Shown: positions 7,172-17,042, numbered from the stretch's first letter. The stretch: DNA of 64,000 nucleotides from Alphaproteobacteria bacterium (GCA_016125135.1 WGMJ01000017.1:119907-183906), one strand, 5' to 3'. Notes: a model not told the origin generated them from the sequence alone. Numbers and translations are program-made.

Positions 7172-7909
7172 TTACCGCCGCGCGAAACAAACAAGGCTGG
7201 CAAAGCCACGTTCAACCGGTTCCAGCATATTGGCATTTCCGATAGGCGTAATATGTGCGTTGTAAACCGATACGCCTACTATATCGCCAGCCTGACAATT
7301 AAGTCTTTCAAAAGTTGTGTCACCATTTGTAATTTGTGTAGCGGCGGGCCGTTCTTCTGATGCGGATACCTCGAGAGGTGCGCCAAGGTAGCAAGCTGGC
7401 TTATGTGTGGCGAGGTTAAAAAATAGAGGGACCAGCTCTTGTGTTATGTGAGTTAGTTTTTGAGCGGCCTCCAGATGACCGCGCTTTGTCAGGACCTCTG
7501 AAGGGTGATCGGGGGCATAAACGCCAGTTTTTGCATCATGGAAGTCATGGTGCCATTTATGTGGTGTTATGGGTTTTCCAGCTTCCATAGTCTCGCTGCG
7601 CGCAAATAGAAGTGCCGCACCGCACTGATCGAACTTTCCATCCTGCATGATTTTTCTAAACCCTGTTGCTATGAAAGGGCCAAATATATCCAGCGGTGCT
7701 GGAAGTGAAGTGGGGTCAAAATTTTGAGGTGCCTCAATAACGTGCGCCTTTTCTTCTTTATAAAAACCTGTGTTTGAACGAAGAGAAAATTCGTTTAATG
7801 CCTTTGCAGGAGCTTGCCCCGCAATAAAAGCAGCTTCGCCCGTAGGCAATTTGTCCGGCCTATGCGGCTCGAAATAGGTGACAGCACGCCGCATAAGGTT
7901 TCCGATCAT
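7172..7909 (-). CDS. Hypothetical protein with a possible 2-oxoglutarate oxygenase-like iron site
   Basis: This 245-residue protein is not recognised as a named family. In the middle it has WHHDFHD, which contains an H-x-D pair. Near the end AHITPIG is followed 18 residues later by ERGFASLV, giving an order H-x-D, H, R like that of Fe(II)/2-oxoglutarate oxygenases. That reading is a motif-level guess. No signal peptide is present. Its ATG directly follows the TAA of the upstream 124-residue gene, so the two are probably translationally coupled. It ends 30 bases from the tRNA-Gly 3' end, in convergent orientation. Confidence 0.55.
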   Translation of the reverse strand: MIGNLMRRAVTYFEPHRPDKLPTGEAAFIAGQAPAKALNEFSLRSNTGFYKEEKAHVIEAPQNFDPTSLPAPLDIFGPFIATGFRKIMQDGKFDQCGAALLFARSETMEAGKPITPHKWHHDFHDAKTGVYAPDHPSEVLTKRGHLEAAQKLTHITQELVPLFFNLATHKPACYLGAPLEVSASEERPAATQITNGDTTFERLNCQAGDIVGVSVYNAHITPIGNANMLEPVERGFASLVCFARR

Positions 7910-8284
7910 TTAAAAGAATATTGAAAATGAGGGTGTGCGTAAACGCTCGGCTTCAATTCTTGCAGGCTCGTCTTCCGCACCGGAATCTTCAAGTCGTGCA
8001 AAAACAGCTGCAATTTTAGCTTTAGGATACCCACCGCTAAAACCACCTGGCTGAGTCCCGAAAGAATCGAGTGGGTCGCTCATATACTCTATATAAAGGC
8101 TGCCGTTTGTACTTGAGACCCCTGATCCGAAATATTCGGTTGTGGCATCCATTATTTCTTCTTTACCTGTTACGGGGTGTATAATGGCAATTTCTTCCAC
8201 GCGTCCTTCATTAAGGAGGCCTTCTTTTACTAAGAAGCCGCTTTTGTCGGCGCTATAGCCAAAAATCAGTCTTGCTTGTGTCAT
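7910..8284 (-). CDS. Hypothetical protein, 124 residues
   Basis: The frame starts at ATG 8284, preceded by GGTGA at a suitable distance. The product has beta-strand-like stretches (ARLIFGYSADKSGFLV, EEIAIIHPVTGKEEIM, GSLYIEYM) and a Gly-rich loop (TQPGGFSGGYPKAK). No membrane segment, Cys or known motif is seen. It is the first gene of a two-gene unit with the 245-residue protein and is divergent from the str operon promoter region. Function is unknown. Confidence 0.6.
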   Translation of the reverse strand: MTQARLIFGYSADKSGFLVKEGLLNEGRVEEIAIIHPVTGKEEIMDATTEYFGSGVSSTNGSLYIEYMSDPLDSFGTQPGGFSGGYPKAKIAAVFARLEDSGAEDEPARIEAERLRTPSFSIFF

Positions 8285-8352
8285 TGAATTTCACCCATAC
8301 CTACACTAAAAATTCGAGGTACCTTCCCATAAAATTGAAGTTATGTCAAGAA

Positions 8353-8372
8353 AATCGATAGGTTGATCGATT
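8353..8372. repeat. Inverted repeat AATCGAT-N6-ATCGATT
   Basis: Two seven-base arms flank a six-base spacer. Each arm contains the palindrome ATCGAT. It lies between the divergent 124-residue gene and the str promoter, and could be an operator for the minus-strand unit. No regulator can be named. Confidence 0.5.
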
Positions 8373-8383
8373 GCAACATGTGG

Positions 8384-8400
8384 GTTCCTTTTTGAGGAAC
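8384..8400. repeat. Hairpin GTTCCT-N5-AGGAAC
   Basis: A perfect six-base stem with a five-base loop lies 53 bases upstream of the -35 of the str promoter. No T run follows on the plus strand, so it is unlikely to be a plus-strand terminator. Confidence 0.45.
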
Positions 8401-8452
8401 ATTCGCCTGTTTTCAGGGGTTCCAAAAAAATGTGAAAAAACTGAAAAAAAAC

Positions 8453-8481
8453 TTGACGTTTCTGGGGTTTTAAGGGATATT
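8453..8481 (+). promoter_or_regulatory. Sigma-70-type promoter of the str-S10-spc cluster
   Basis: TTGACG at 8453-8458, a 17-base spacer, then GATATT at 8476-8481. The predicted start near 8488 gives a leader of about 183 bases before rpsL. It is the only strong promoter match upstream of the ribosomal genes. Confidence 0.65.
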
Positions 8482-8670
8482 CCGCGGACATTTTGAATGG
8501 ATGGGCTGGCTGTAGCAGGGTTTTTCCTCTAAACGCGGCCTCAGACGTGACTAGTAAGTGCCTGAAAAGCAAGGGTTTTTCGCAAATTCCCTCAAAGCAG
8601 TTAGAGGCACCCTAAAAGCGAACACCCCTCCATCATTATTGAGAAAAACAAACTAATTGAAGAGATTGGT

Positions 8671-9054
8671 ATGCCAACAATATCACAGTTGATACGTAAG
8701 CCGCGCTTTTCGGGCGGTAAAAAGGCTCTGAAGCCGAACAAAAACAAAGCGCTGAAGCAAAAGCCTCAGGTGCGCGGTGTTTGTACACGTGTGTACACAA
8801 CAACGCCGAAAAAACCTAACTCGGCTTTGCGTAAGGTTGCAAAAGTGCGTCTGACAACAGGTTACGAAGTGATCTGTTACATCCGCGGTGAAGGCCACAA
8901 CCTGCAAGAGCACTCTGTTGTGCTGGTGCATGGTGGCCGTGTTAAAGATTTGCCGGGTGTTCGTTACCGTATCGTGCGCGGTACGCTTGATACGCAAGGT
9001 GTTAAAGATCGTAAGAAGAGCCGTTCACTATACGGCGCGAAACGTCCGAAATAA
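8671..9054 (+). CDS. rpsL: 30S ribosomal protein S12
   Basis: The product begins [12 protein letters not shown] and carries the conserved decoding-centre loops [15 protein letters not shown] and [15 protein letters not shown], placing it firmly as S12 (127 residues, slightly longer than the E. coli protein). S12 sits at the A-site interface and affects accuracy. Lys in TTPKKPNSA is the residue usually changed in streptomycin resistance; here it is the wild-type Lys. It is the first gene of the str operon, with rpsG 15 bases downstream. Confidence 0.98.
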   Translation: MPTISQLIRKPRFSGGKKALKPNKNKALKQKPQVRGVCTRVYTTTPKKPNSALRKVAKVRLTTGYEVICYIRGEGHNLQEHSVVLVHGGRVKDLPGVRYRIVRGTLDTQGVKDRKKSRSLYGAKRPK

Positions 9055-9069
9055 TAGGAGCACATATAT

Positions 9070-9582
9070 ATGTCACGTCGTCATAGAGCAGAACGCAGAG
9101 AAATTCTCCCCGATCCTAAGTTCGGAGATCTTGATCTTGCGAAACTCATCAACCGTGGAATGTATGATGGTAAAAAATCGACATTCGAACAGCGTATCTA
9201 CGAAGTTATCGAGAAGCTTGATAACGCTAAAGTTGCTGTTAATGACAACGAACTTGATCAAGAAGCGCTACGTAAGAGCCGCGGTTTGGCTTTGTGGAAG
9301 CTGGCCCGTGAAAATGCACGCCCGCTTGTTGAAGTACGCTCACGCCGCGTTGGTGGTGCGACATATCAGGTGCCTATGGAAGTGCGTCCTGACCGTGGCT
9401 ACTCGATCGCTGATAAAAATACATTGTCTGCTGCACGCGGACGCGGCAAAGGCTCTATCGTTGACAGGCTTTATGCTGAAATTCTGGACGCTGCCCAAAA
9501 CCGTGGTGCGGCCGTAAAGAAAAAAGAAGAGACACACAAAATGGCAGAAGCAAACCGCGCGTTTGCCCACTACCGTTGGTAA
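9070..9582 (+). CDS. rpsG: 30S ribosomal protein S7, longer and divergent
   Basis: The start (MSRRHRAERREILPDPKFG), VEVRSRRVGGATYQVP, VKKKEETHKMAEANRAFAHYRW core and GGAGCA ribosome site identify S7, the 16S rRNA 3'-domain assembly protein. Two features are unusual. The segment between MYDGKKST and VEVRSRR is 14 residues longer than in E. coli. The usually conserved ALAxRWxxxAAR helix reads YSIADKNTLSAAR here. Total length is 170 residues against about 156 in most alphaproteobacteria. The frame is intact and the nucleotide reading is unambiguous. It lies between rpsL and fusA as usual. Confidence 0.95.
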   Translation: MSRRHRAERREILPDPKFGDLDLAKLINRGMYDGKKSTFEQRIYEVIEKLDNAKVAVNDNELDQEALRKSRGLALWKLARENARPLVEVRSRRVGGATYQVPMEVRPDRGYSIADKNTLSAARGRGKGSIVDRLYAEILDAAQNRGAAVKKKEETHKMAEANRAFAHYRW

Positions 9583-9634
9583 GACTTGGCGTTGGTAATT
9601 ATTTGGGAACAAACAAAGGATTAAGAGTTTAGAT

Positions 9635-11743
9635 ATGGCACGCGAATACCCCTTAGACTGCTACCGTAACTTCGGTATTATGGCCCACATCGACGCCGGT
9701 AAAACGACGACGACAGAGCGCGTGCTGTACTACACAGGTAAGTCACACAAAATCGGTGAAGTGCACGACGGTGCTGCAACGATGGACTGGATGGAGCAGG
9801 AGCAAGAGCGCGGTATTACAATTACATCTGCTGCGACAACATGTTTCTGGACAGGCCCTGCTGATGGTCCCGTTGCTGGCAAACCAATCCGTATGAATAT
9901 TATTGATACGCCTGGACACGTTGACTTCACAATTGAAGTCGAGCGTTCGCTCCGCGTTCTTGACGGTGCAGTCTGTCTTCTTGACGGTAACCAAGGTGTT
10001 GAGCCACAAACTGAAACAGTTTGGCGCCAAGGTGACAAATATAAAGTGCCACGTCTTATCTGCGCCAACAAAATGGATAAAATCGGCGCTGATTTCTATA
10101 ACTGTATCGCAACAGTAAAGAGCCGTCTTGGTATCAAGCCGCTGGTTATTAACATACCAATCGGTGCTGAAAGCCAGTTCGTGGGTGTAGTTGACCTGCT
10201 GAAAATGAAGGCAATTGTTTGGAACTCCGATAACCTCGGCGCGACATACGAAGAGCAAGAAATTCCGGCTGATCTGAAAGATCAAGCAGAAGAATACCGC
10301 GCAGCGCTTATCGAGCAAGCTGTTGAAGCTGATGATGCGGCAATGGAAGCTTACCTCGAAGGTAAGGAAGTTGATATTGCGACACTGAAAAAATGTATTC
10401 GTAAGGGTACGCTTGCAGGCAAATTCTTCCCGATGCTGTGCGCGTCTTCTTTCAAAAACAAAGGTGTTCAAACACTTCTTGATGCCGTTGTGGACTTCCT
10501 GCCTTCACCGCTCGATGTTGGTGCTATTAAAGGCATGAAAATGGACAGCGATGAGCCAATGGATCGTAAGCCTGCTGATGACGAGCCTTTCTCAGCGCTT
10601 GCTTTCAAGATCATGACTGACCCGTTCGTTGGTACATTGACATTCACACGTATTTACTCAGGTAAGCTTGATGCTGGTTCATACGCGTTGAACTCGACAA
10701 AAGATAACAAAGAGCGCATTGGCCGTATGTTGCTGATGCATGCCAACAACCGCGAAGAGATTAAAGAAGCTTGGGCCGGTGATATTGTTGCCCTCGTTGG
10801 TCTGAAAGATACAGTAACGGGTGATACACTTTGTGATTCCAGCAAGCCCGTTGTGCTTGAGCGTATGGAATTCCCCGAGCCTGTTATCGAGATCGCAATT
10901 GAGCCAAAAACAAAGGCCGACCAGGAGAAAATGGGTATTGCTCTCGGCAAGCTCGCTTCTGAAGATCCGTCATTCCGTGTTACAACCGACCGTGAATCGG
11001 GCCAGACAATCTTGAAGGGCATGGGTGAACTTCACCTCGACATCAAGATCGACATTCTGCGTCGTACTTATGGTGTTGATGCAAACGTTGGTGCGCCACA
11101 GGTTGCTTACCGTGAAACAATCTCCAAGTCAGCTGAAGTTGATTACACACACAAGAAGCAGTCTGGTGGTTCTGGTCAGTACGCTCGCGTTATTCTGGTA
11201 TTTGAACCAGCGCAGCCAGGCGAAGGCTATGAATTCAAGTCCGAGATCGTTGGTGGGTCTGTTCCGAAAGAATACATCCCTGGCGTTCAAAAAGGCCTCG
11301 AAGCACAAAAAGAAACAGGTATTCTGGCAGGCTTCCCGGTTGTGGACTTCAAAGTGCGTCTGACAGACGGCGCTTACCACGATGTTGACTCTTCTGCGCT
11401 TGCGTTCGAAATCGCGGCCCGCGCCGCCTTCAAAGAAGGTATGCAAAAAGCTGGCCCGCAACTGCTCGAGCCAATCATGAAGGTCGAAGTGGTTACACCT
11501 GAAGAATATATGGGTGATGTAATCGGCGATTTGAACTCACGTCGTGGTCAGATCAACAACATGGACGAACGCGGTAACGCTAAAGTAATCACAGCCATGG
11601 TGCCACTGGCCTCTATGTTCGGTTATATCAACAATTTGCGCTCTATGTCACAAGGACGCGCGAACTACTCGATGACGTTTGATCACTACGAGCCAGTTCC
11701 GCCAAACGTGGCAGAAGAAGTGCGTAAGAAGTTGGCGGCCTAA
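9635..11743 (+). CDS. fusA: Elongation factor G
   Basis: The 702-residue protein has the GTPase motifs G1 ([19 protein letters not shown]), G2 ([11 protein letters not shown]), G3 (DTPGHVDF) and G4 (NKMDK), and the domain IV and V sequences ([33 protein letters not shown]). EF-G drives translocation and, with RRF, ribosome recycling. Length and order are standard. A short additional frame, not usually present, follows before tuf. Confidence 0.98.
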   Translation: MAREYPLDCYRNFGIMAHIDAGKTTTTERVLYYTGKSHKIGEVHDGAATMDWMEQEQERGITITSAATTCFWTGPADGPVAGKPIRMNIIDTPGHVDFTIEVERSLRVLDGAVCLLDGNQGVEPQTETVWRQGDKYKVPRLICANKMDKIGADFYNCIATVKSRLGIKPLVINIPIGAESQFVGVVDLLKMKAIVWNSDNLGATYEEQEIPADLKDQAEEYRAALIEQAVEADDAAMEAYLEGKEVDIATLKKCIRKGTLAGKFFPMLCASSFKNKGVQTLLDAVVDFLPSPLDVGAIKGMKMDSDEPMDRKPADDEPFSALAFKIMTDPFVGTLTFTRIYSGKLDAGSYALNSTKDNKERIGRMLLMHANNREEIKEAWAGDIVALVGLKDTVTGDTLCDSSKPVVLERMEFPEPVIEIAIEPKTKADQEKMGIALGKLASEDPSFRVTTDRESGQTILKGMGELHLDIKIDILRRTYGVDANVGAPQVAYRETISKSAEVDYTHKKQSGGSGQYARVILVFEPAQPGEGYEFKSEIVGGSVPKEYIPGVQKGLEAQKETGILAGFPVVDFKVRLTDGAYHDVDSSALAFEIAARAAFKEGMQKAGPQLLEPIMKVEVVTPEEYMGDVIGDLNSRRGQINNMDERGNAKVITAMVPLASMFGYINNLRSMSQGRANYSMTFDHYEPVPPNVAEEVRKKLAA

Positions 11744-11745
11744 AC

Positions 11746-11916
11746 ATGCTGAAAAGTAATGGCCAACGTATAAAGCCGCAATGGGGCGCAAGTGATGCCG
11801 ATAAGGCAGGGGAAATTAAAGTGGTTTCCCCAACACTTGAAAGTGCTATGCGGAAGGCGGCTGCGGCTGGGGGGTATGTTCCTGGCGCTGTCGGTGGATT
11901 TGGAAAAATAAGATAG
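11746..11916 (+). CDS. Small hypothetical protein between fusA and tuf, 56 residues
   Basis: An ATG two bases after the fusA stop opens a 56-codon frame ending at TAG 11914-11916. The product has a basic start (MLKSNGQRIKPQW), a helix-like centre (PTLESAMRKAAAAGG) and a Gly-rich tail. It has no good Shine-Dalgarno sequence, so it would depend on coupling to fusA termination. The intergenic distance from fusA to tuf (204 bases) is larger than usual, which the frame would explain. I know of no standard gene at this position. It may be real or fortuitous. Confidence 0.45.
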   Translation: MLKSNGQRIKPQWGASDADKAGEIKVVSPTLESAMRKAAAAGGYVPGAVGGFGKIR

Positions 11917-11947
11917 AGATTCAACAGTTAATTAAGGAGAAAATGAA

Positions 11948-13138
11948 ATGAGTAAGGAAAAATTCGAGCGGAACAAGCCGCATTGTAACATTGGAACGAT
12001 TGGTCACGTTGACCATGGTAAGACAACGCTGACAGCAGCGATTACAATTACGCTGGCAAAATCAGGTAAGGCACAGGCACAGAACTATGCCGATATTGAT
12101 AAATCACCTGAAGAAAAAGCCCGTGGTATTACAATTTCAACAACACACGTTGAGTACGAAACAGACCAGCGCCACTACGCGCACGTTGATTGTCCTGGCC
12201 ACGCTGACTACGTGAAGAACATGATTACAGGTGCCGCGCAGATGGACGGTGCTATTCTGGTTGTGTCAGCAGCTGACGGCCCGATGCCACAAACACGCGA
12301 GCACATTCTGCTTGCACGTCAGGTTGGTGTGCCTGCGCTTGTTGTGTTCATGAACAAATGCGACATGGTTGATGACCCGGAACTTCTTGACCTTGTTGAA
12401 ATGGAAGTGCGCGAGCTACTGTCCAAGTACAACTTCCCTGGCGATGATATTCCAATCGTTCGTGGTTCGGCTTTGGCTGCTGTTGAAGGCACAAACGCAG
12501 AACTGGGCGAAGGCGCCATCCTGAAACTGATGGAAGCTGTTGATGCTTACATCCCGCAGCCAGCCCGTCCGGTTGATAAACCGTTCCTGATGCCGGTTGA
12601 AGATGTGTTCTCGATCTCTGGTCGCGGTACAGTTTGTACAGGCCGTGTCGAGCAAGGCATTGTTAAAGTTGGTGAAGAGATCGAGATTGTCGGTATCCGC
12701 CCGACACAAAAAACAACAGTTACAGGCGTTGAGATGTTCCGCAAACTGCTTGACCAAGGTCAGGCTGGCGACAACATCGGGGCCCTCCTGCGTGGTACAA
12801 AACGTGAAGACGTCGAGCGCGGTCAGGTTCTTTGTGCGCCAGGCTCTATCAAGCCACACACGAAGTTCATGGCGGAAGTTTACGTACTTTCAAAAGAAGA
12901 AGGTGGCCGTCACACGCCATTCTTCAACAAGTACCGCCCGCAATTCTACTTCCGTACAACGGACGTAACAGGCGAAGTAACGCTGCCATCAGGTACAGAA
13001 ATGGTTATGCCTGGTGATAACGCAAACCTTGAAGTACAGCTCATTGCACCGATCGCGATGAACGAAGGTCTTCGCTTCGCGATCCGCGAAGGTGGCCGTA
13101 CTGTCGGCGCCGGCGTTGTCGCGAAAATTATCGAGTAA
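11948..13138 (+). CDS. tuf: Elongation factor Tu
   Basis: The 396-residue product has [15 protein letters not shown] (G1), [14 protein letters not shown] (G2), [13 protein letters not shown] (G3) and NKCDM (G4), and ends with [14 protein letters not shown] as EF-Tu does. It delivers aminoacyl-tRNA to the ribosome. A strong AAGGAG lies before the ATG. It sits between the small frame and rpsJ, the usual tuf position in the str-S10 junction. Whether a second tuf copy exists cannot be seen here. Confidence 0.98.
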   Translation: MSKEKFERNKPHCNIGTIGHVDHGKTTLTAAITITLAKSGKAQAQNYADIDKSPEEKARGITISTTHVEYETDQRHYAHVDCPGHADYVKNMITGAAQMDGAILVVSAADGPMPQTREHILLARQVGVPALVVFMNKCDMVDDPELLDLVEMEVRELLSKYNFPGDDIPIVRGSALAAVEGTNAELGEGAILKLMEAVDAYIPQPARPVDKPFLMPVEDVFSISGRGTVCTGRVEQGIVKVGEEIEIVGIRPTQKTTVTGVEMFRKLLDQGQAGDNIGALLRGTKREDVERGQVLCAPGSIKPHTKFMAEVYVLSKEEGGRHTPFFNKYRPQFYFRTTDVTGEVTLPSGTEMVMPGDNANLEVQLIAPIAMNEGLRFAIREGGRTVGAGVVAKIIE

Positions 13139-13168
13139 TTGAGGAAACAAGGCAAAAGGACAAAAGCC

Positions 13169-13489
13169 ATGGATATGCAGACAATTATCATCAGACTGAG
13201 AGCGTTCGACCACCGCACGCTGGACCAGTCAACACATGAGATTGTGAACACCGCGAAACGTACCGGTGCGCGCATCCGTGGCCCCGTTCCGATGCCAACG
13301 CGTACAGAGCGCTTCACGGTGTTGCGCTCTCCGCACGTTGACAAAAAGTCAATGGACCACTTCGAAATGCGCACACACAAGCGTTTGTTGCATATTGTTG
13401 ACCCAACCCCGCAAACAGTTGACGCGCTGATGAAGCTCGATCTTGCTGCTGGTGTTGATGTAGACATCAAAATCGGAGCTGCTGCTTAA
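13169..13489 (+). CDS. rpsJ: 30S ribosomal protein S10
   Basis: The product ([20 protein letters not shown], then [32 protein letters not shown]) is S10, also NusE in antitermination. The frame is open further upstream to 13139, but ATG 13169 follows AAAAGGA at a suitable distance and gives 106 residues, close to the family length. ATG 13175 is a second possibility. First gene of the S10 block. Confidence 0.96.
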   Translation: MDMQTIIIRLRAFDHRTLDQSTHEIVNTAKRTGARIRGPVPMPTRTERFTVLRSPHVDKKSMDHFEMRTHKRLLHIVDPTPQTVDALMKLDLAAGVDVDIKIGAAA

Positions 13490-13505
13490 TTAAATAGGTG
13501 ATGAA

Positions 13506-14288
13506 ATGAGAACCGGATTAATATTGAAAAAAGCAGGTATGACACGCTTCTACACAGAAGACGGTCGTAATGTGCCTGTAAGCGTTCTGAAACTTGATAG
13601 CTGTCAGGTAACGGGCGTGATGACAACCGAGAAAAACGGCTATGATGCTGTTCAGCTTGGCGTTGGCACAGCGAAAGTGAAAAATGTTTCTAAAGCAAAT
13701 CGCGGCGTATTTGCAAAAGCCAAAGTTGAGCCAAAAGCGAAACTGGCCGAATTCCGCATTGACCCAAAAAACACACTTGAAGTTGGTACGGAGCTGAGCG
13801 CAGATCATTTTGTGGTTGGCCAGTTCGTTGATGTAACAGGCATTACAAAAGGTCGTGGTTTTACGGGCGGTATGAAGCGTTGGAACTTTAAAGGTTTGCG
13901 CGCGACGCACGGTGTTTCTGTTTCCCACCGTTCACACGGTTCGACAGGTCAACGCCAAGACCCCGGTAAAGTATTCAAGAACAAGAAAATGGCTGGTCAT
14001 TACGGTACAGAACAGGTGACAACACAAAATCTGCTTGTTGTGCATACAGATCCAGCTGAAGGCCTTGTGCTTGTTGAAGGTGCCGTACCTGGTCACCAGG
14101 ATTGCTGGCTCCTCGTGAGTGATGCCGTTAAGAAGGTGCTTCCAAAAGAAGCCCCACTTCCAGCAGGTGTTAAGGCATCTGCTCAAAAAGCAGCTCCTGC
14201 AAAAGAAGAAGCGCCTGTCGCTGAAACAGCAGCGCCTGAAGCAACGGAAGCACCGGCAGAAGCGCCAGCTGATGAGGCAAAAGAGTAA
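13506..14288 (+). CDS. rplC: 50S ribosomal protein L3 with acidic Ala/Glu/Pro tail
   Basis: The core contains the L3 signatures [15 protein letters not shown] and [23 protein letters not shown], near the peptidyl transferase centre. The protein has 260 residues against 209 in E. coli. The extra length is a C-terminal tail from about residue 215, rich in Ala, Glu and Pro ([18 protein letters not shown]). Alphaproteobacterial L3 proteins are often somewhat extended. A similar acidic tail occurs on L9 in this window. Confidence 0.97.
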   Translation: MRTGLILKKAGMTRFYTEDGRNVPVSVLKLDSCQVTGVMTTEKNGYDAVQLGVGTAKVKNVSKANRGVFAKAKVEPKAKLAEFRIDPKNTLEVGTELSADHFVVGQFVDVTGITKGRGFTGGMKRWNFKGLRATHGVSVSHRSHGSTGQRQDPGKVFKNKKMAGHYGTEQVTTQNLLVVHTDPAEGLVLVEGAVPGHQDCWLLVSDAVKKVLPKEAPLPAGVKASAQKAAPAKEEAPVAETAAPEATEAPAEAPADEAKE

Positions 14289-14320
14289 GAAATTATAAGG
14301 TTTAACAAGGAAGCGAAGAC

Positions 14321-14989
14321 ATGAAAGTCGCGGTAAAAAATTTCGAAAACAAAGAAGTCGGTCAGGTTGATCTTGCTGACGCAATCTTTGGCATTGAAGT
14401 GAAGCAGGACATTCTGCAGCGCATGGTGCATTACCAATTAAACAAGCGCCGTGCCGGTACGCACAAAACCAAGGGTGTATCCGAGGTGAGTGGTACAGGT
14501 AAGAAGCCTTGGAAGCAGAAAGGTACAGGCCGTGCACGTTTTAGCACGCTGCGTGCGCCTCAGTTCAAAGGTGGTGCGATTATATTCGGACCAGTTGTTC
14601 GTTCACACGCAACAGACCTGCCAAAGAAAACACGCGCACTTGCCCTGAAAATGGCCCTCGCCGTGAAAGCAAAAGAAGGCAAACTAATTGTTCTTGATAG
14701 TTCAAAAATGAAAGAGGCAAAAACAAAAACAGTTGCTGCCGCTTTTGAAAAACTGGGCTTCAGCAACGCTTTAATTGTTGATGCAAATGATTTCGACATG
14801 AACTTCGCGCTTTCAGCACGTAACATCCCGAATATTGATGTTCTGCCAAGCGACGGTGCAAACGTTTATGACATTCTGCGTCGTGACACATTGGTGTTGA
14901 CACAAGAAGCAGTTAAAGAATTAACCGAACGCCTTGGTAAAAAAGAGGGCGAAAAGCCAGCTGCGAAAAAAGAGAAGAAAGCAGCGTAA
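14321..14989 (+). CDS. rplD: 50S ribosomal protein L4
   Basis: The product (222 residues) has the L4 extended-loop sequence (GTGKKPWKQKGTGRARFSTLRAPQFKGG) that lines the exit tunnel, and a basic Lys-rich C-terminus (EGEKPAAKKEKKAA). In some bacteria L4 represses its own operon; no evidence for that is visible here. It precedes rplW by 11 bases. Confidence 0.97.
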   Translation: MKVAVKNFENKEVGQVDLADAIFGIEVKQDILQRMVHYQLNKRRAGTHKTKGVSEVSGTGKKPWKQKGTGRARFSTLRAPQFKGGAIIFGPVVRSHATDLPKKTRALALKMALAVKAKEGKLIVLDSSKMKEAKTKTVAAAFEKLGFSNALIVDANDFDMNFALSARNIPNIDVLPSDGANVYDILRRDTLVLTQEAVKELTERLGKKEGEKPAAKKEKKAA

Positions 14990-15000
14990 GGAGTTAGACA

Positions 15001-15333
15001 ATGGCAAAGACAGCAGCAAAGAAAAAAGATGCTAAAGCGAAAGCCACAGAAGGCTCTTTCGTTGTTATCAAATCTCCTGTGATTACCGAGAAATCAAGCC
15101 GCGGTTCTGAATTCTCGCAAGTCACATTCAACGTGCCGGCAGATGCGACAAAACCGCAAATCCGCCAAGCTGTTGAAGGTTTGTGGAATGTAAAAGTTAA
15201 AAGCGTGAACACAGTGAACACAAAAGGCAAGGTCAAGCGTTTCCAAGGCCGTCTTGGTGTTCGCAGCGATGGTAAAAAAGCAATCGTGACATTGGCTGAA
15301 GGTCAGTCAATTGATGTGACTTCAGGTGTGTAA
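15001..15333 (+). CDS. rplW: 50S ribosomal protein L23
   Basis: The 110-residue protein has the L23 motifs [30 protein letters not shown] and [24 protein letters not shown]23 lies at the tunnel exit and docks SRP and trigger factor. The first about 18 residues are a Lys/Ala extension before the core. A GGAG ribosome site precedes the ATG. Confidence 0.97.
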   Translation: MAKTAAKKKDAKAKATEGSFVVIKSPVITEKSSRGSEFSQVTFNVPADATKPQIRQAVEGLWNVKVKSVNTVNTKGKVKRFQGRLGVRSDGKKAIVTLAEGQSIDVTSGV

Positions 15334-15362
15334 GTAGGGACTGAGGAATAAGGACAAAACAA

Positions 15363-16193
15363 ATGGCACTGAAAAAATTCAAACCGGCAACACCAAGCCT
15401 TCGTCAACTTGTTTTGGTTGACAGAAGCGAGCTTTGGAAAGGTAGCCCAGAGAAGAGCCTGACAGAAGGTAAGCGTAAGACAGGTGGTCGCAACAACCTT
15501 GGTCGCGTAACAGCGTTCCAGCGTGGTGGCGGTCACAAGCAGCGCTACCGTTTGGTTGACTGGAAGCGTCAGAAATGGGGCGTTGAAGCCAATGTTCTGC
15601 GTATCGAGTACGACCCGAACCGTACAGCTTACATTGCATTGATCGAATACACAGACGGCGAGCGCGCTTACATTCTGGCGCCACAACGTTTGCAAGCGGG
15701 TGACACAGTTGTTGCCGGCGAAAAAGTGGACGTGAAGCCAGGTAACGCGATGCTGTTGAAAAACATGCCTGTCGGTACAATCATTCACAACATTGAAATG
15801 AAGCCGAAGAAAGGCGCTCAGCTTGTTCGTTCAGCCGGTACGTTTGCTCAATTAGTTGGTCGAGACCAAGGTTTCGCGCAGATCAAACTGGCTTCTGGCG
15901 AACTTCGTGTTGTGCCAGGCGATTGTATGGCTTCAGTTGGTGCTGTATCAAACGCCGACCATATGAACCAAAGCCTTTCAAAAGCAGGCCGTAACCGCTG
16001 GAAGGGCAAACGCCCGCATGTTCGTGGTGTTGCGATGAACCCGATCGATCACCCGCATGGTGGTGGTGAAGGCCGTACATCAGGTGGTCGTCACCCTGTA
16101 TCACCTTGGGGTCAGCCAACAAAAGGTTACAAGACAAGAACTAACAAGCGTACGACTAAATATATTATTCGTCGCAAGAACGCTAAGAAATAG
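15363..16193 (+). CDS. rplB: 50S ribosomal protein L2
   Basis: The 276-residue protein contains the L2 signature [19 protein letters not shown] with the conserved His near the peptidyl transferase centre, and [25 protein letters not shown]2 helps subunit association. The length is normal and it lies in the standard rplW-rplB-rpsS order. Confidence 0.98.
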   Translation: MALKKFKPATPSLRQLVLVDRSELWKGSPEKSLTEGKRKTGGRNNLGRVTAFQRGGGHKQRYRLVDWKRQKWGVEANVLRIEYDPNRTAYIALIEYTDGERAYILAPQRLQAGDTVVAGEKVDVKPGNAMLLKNMPVGTIIHNIEMKPKKGAQLVRSAGTFAQLVGRDQGFAQIKLASGELRVVPGDCMASVGAVSNADHMNQSLSKAGRNRWKGKRPHVRGVAMNPIDHPHGGGEGRTSGGRHPVSPWGQPTKGYKTRTNKRTTKYIIRRKNAKK

Positions 16194-16204
16194 GAGCTAG
16201 ACTA

Positions 16205-16495
16205 ATGTCACGTTCAACCTGGAAAGGTCCGTTTATTGATGGTCATCTACTGAAAAAGGTAGAGGCTGCCGCGTCTGCGAAAAAGAACACGCCGATCAAG
16301 ACATGGTCACGTCGTTCAACAATCCTGCCACACATGGTTGGCATGACATTCGCTGTTCACAACGGCAACAAATTTATCCCTGTTCTTGTGACAGACCAGA
16401 TGATCGGTCACAAACTGGGCGAATTCGCACAAACACGTGAATTCAAGGGCCACACAGCCAATGACAAGAAGGCTGAAACTGCCAAGAAAGCATAG
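16205..16495 (+). CDS. rpsS: 30S ribosomal protein S19
   Basis: [43 protein letters not shown] and [13 protein letters not shown] are S19 signatures. The length of 96 residues is normal. S19 sits in the 30S head and contacts the A-site tRNA region. A GGAG ribosome site precedes the start. Confidence 0.97.
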   Translation: MSRSTWKGPFIDGHLLKKVEAAASAKKNTPIKTWSRRSTILPHMVGMTFAVHNGNKFIPVLVTDQMIGHKLGEFAQTREFKGHTANDKKAETAKKA

Positions 16496-16523
16496 TTAGG
16501 AAAAGGAATTAGGAGTAGTCGCC

Positions 16524-17009
16524 ATGGGGCAACAGAAAAACGATAGAAAAGTAGCCGAGAACGAAGCAATGGCTTACGGCAAGTATATCAAAGGTAGCGC
16601 GCAAAAAGTAAATCTGGTTGCACAGCTGATCCGTGGCAAGAACGCAGGTAAAGCCCTTGTGGACCTTGATTTCTGCAAGCGCCGCGCAGCAAAAGACGTG
16701 AAAAAAGTTCTCATGTCAGCCGTTGCAAATGCTGAAAACAACCACAACCTCGATGTTGATCGTCTGGTTGTTGCCAAGGCAACAGTGGGCCGTGCGCTTG
16801 CGATGCGCCGCTTCCATGCCCGTGGCCGTGGTCGTTCATCGGCTGTCGAGAAGCACTACAGCAACCTGACAATTGTTGTGCGCGAGCAGGACGCCGAAGC
16901 AAAAAAAGCGAAAGTGAAAAAAGATTCAACAAAAGCAAAGCCTAAAGCTGGCAAAGCAGCTGCAGGTGGCGCAAAGGCGCAGCCCCGCAAAAAAGCGGCG
17001 GCGGCATAA
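16524..17009 (+). CDS. rplV: 50S ribosomal protein L22 with long basic tail
   Basis: The core has [40 protein letters not shown] and [25 protein letters not shown], the L22 tunnel hairpin region. Length is 161 residues against 110 in E. coli. The added part is a Lys/Ala-rich tail from about residue 125 ([20 protein letters not shown]) plus about 14 residues at the N-terminus. ATG 16524 follows AGGAG, which supports the longer start. Confidence 0.96.
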   Translation: MGQQKNDRKVAENEAMAYGKYIKGSAQKVNLVAQLIRGKNAGKALVDLDFCKRRAAKDVKKVLMSAVANAENNHNLDVDRLVVAKATVGRALAMRRFHARGRGRSSAVEKHYSNLTIVVREQDAEAKKAKVKKDSTKAKPKAGKAAAGGAKAQPRKKAAAA

Positions 17010-17042
17010 CGGATAAAAGGATAAGGAAAAGGAACGCATAAT

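Larger units (their letters stand above)
8285..8670 (+). other. Intergenic region and leader of the str operon
   Basis: This 386-base stretch has no convincing coding frame. It holds an inverted repeat (8353-8372), a hairpin (8384-8400), a good promoter (8453-8481) and about 180 bases of untranslated leader before rpsL. The promoter for the divergent minus genes must lie in its left part, but no clear match was seen there. Confidence 0.7.

Noticed and set aside
9743..10471. 242-codon open frame on the minus strand inside fusA
   Set aside because: It lies entirely antisense to a strongly conserved EF-G gene, has Cys- and Phe-rich composition and no ribosome site, so it is a shadow frame.
13932..14537. 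201-codon minus-strand frame across the rplC-rplD junction
   Set aside because: Shadow of two real genes, with no start signal and unlikely composition.
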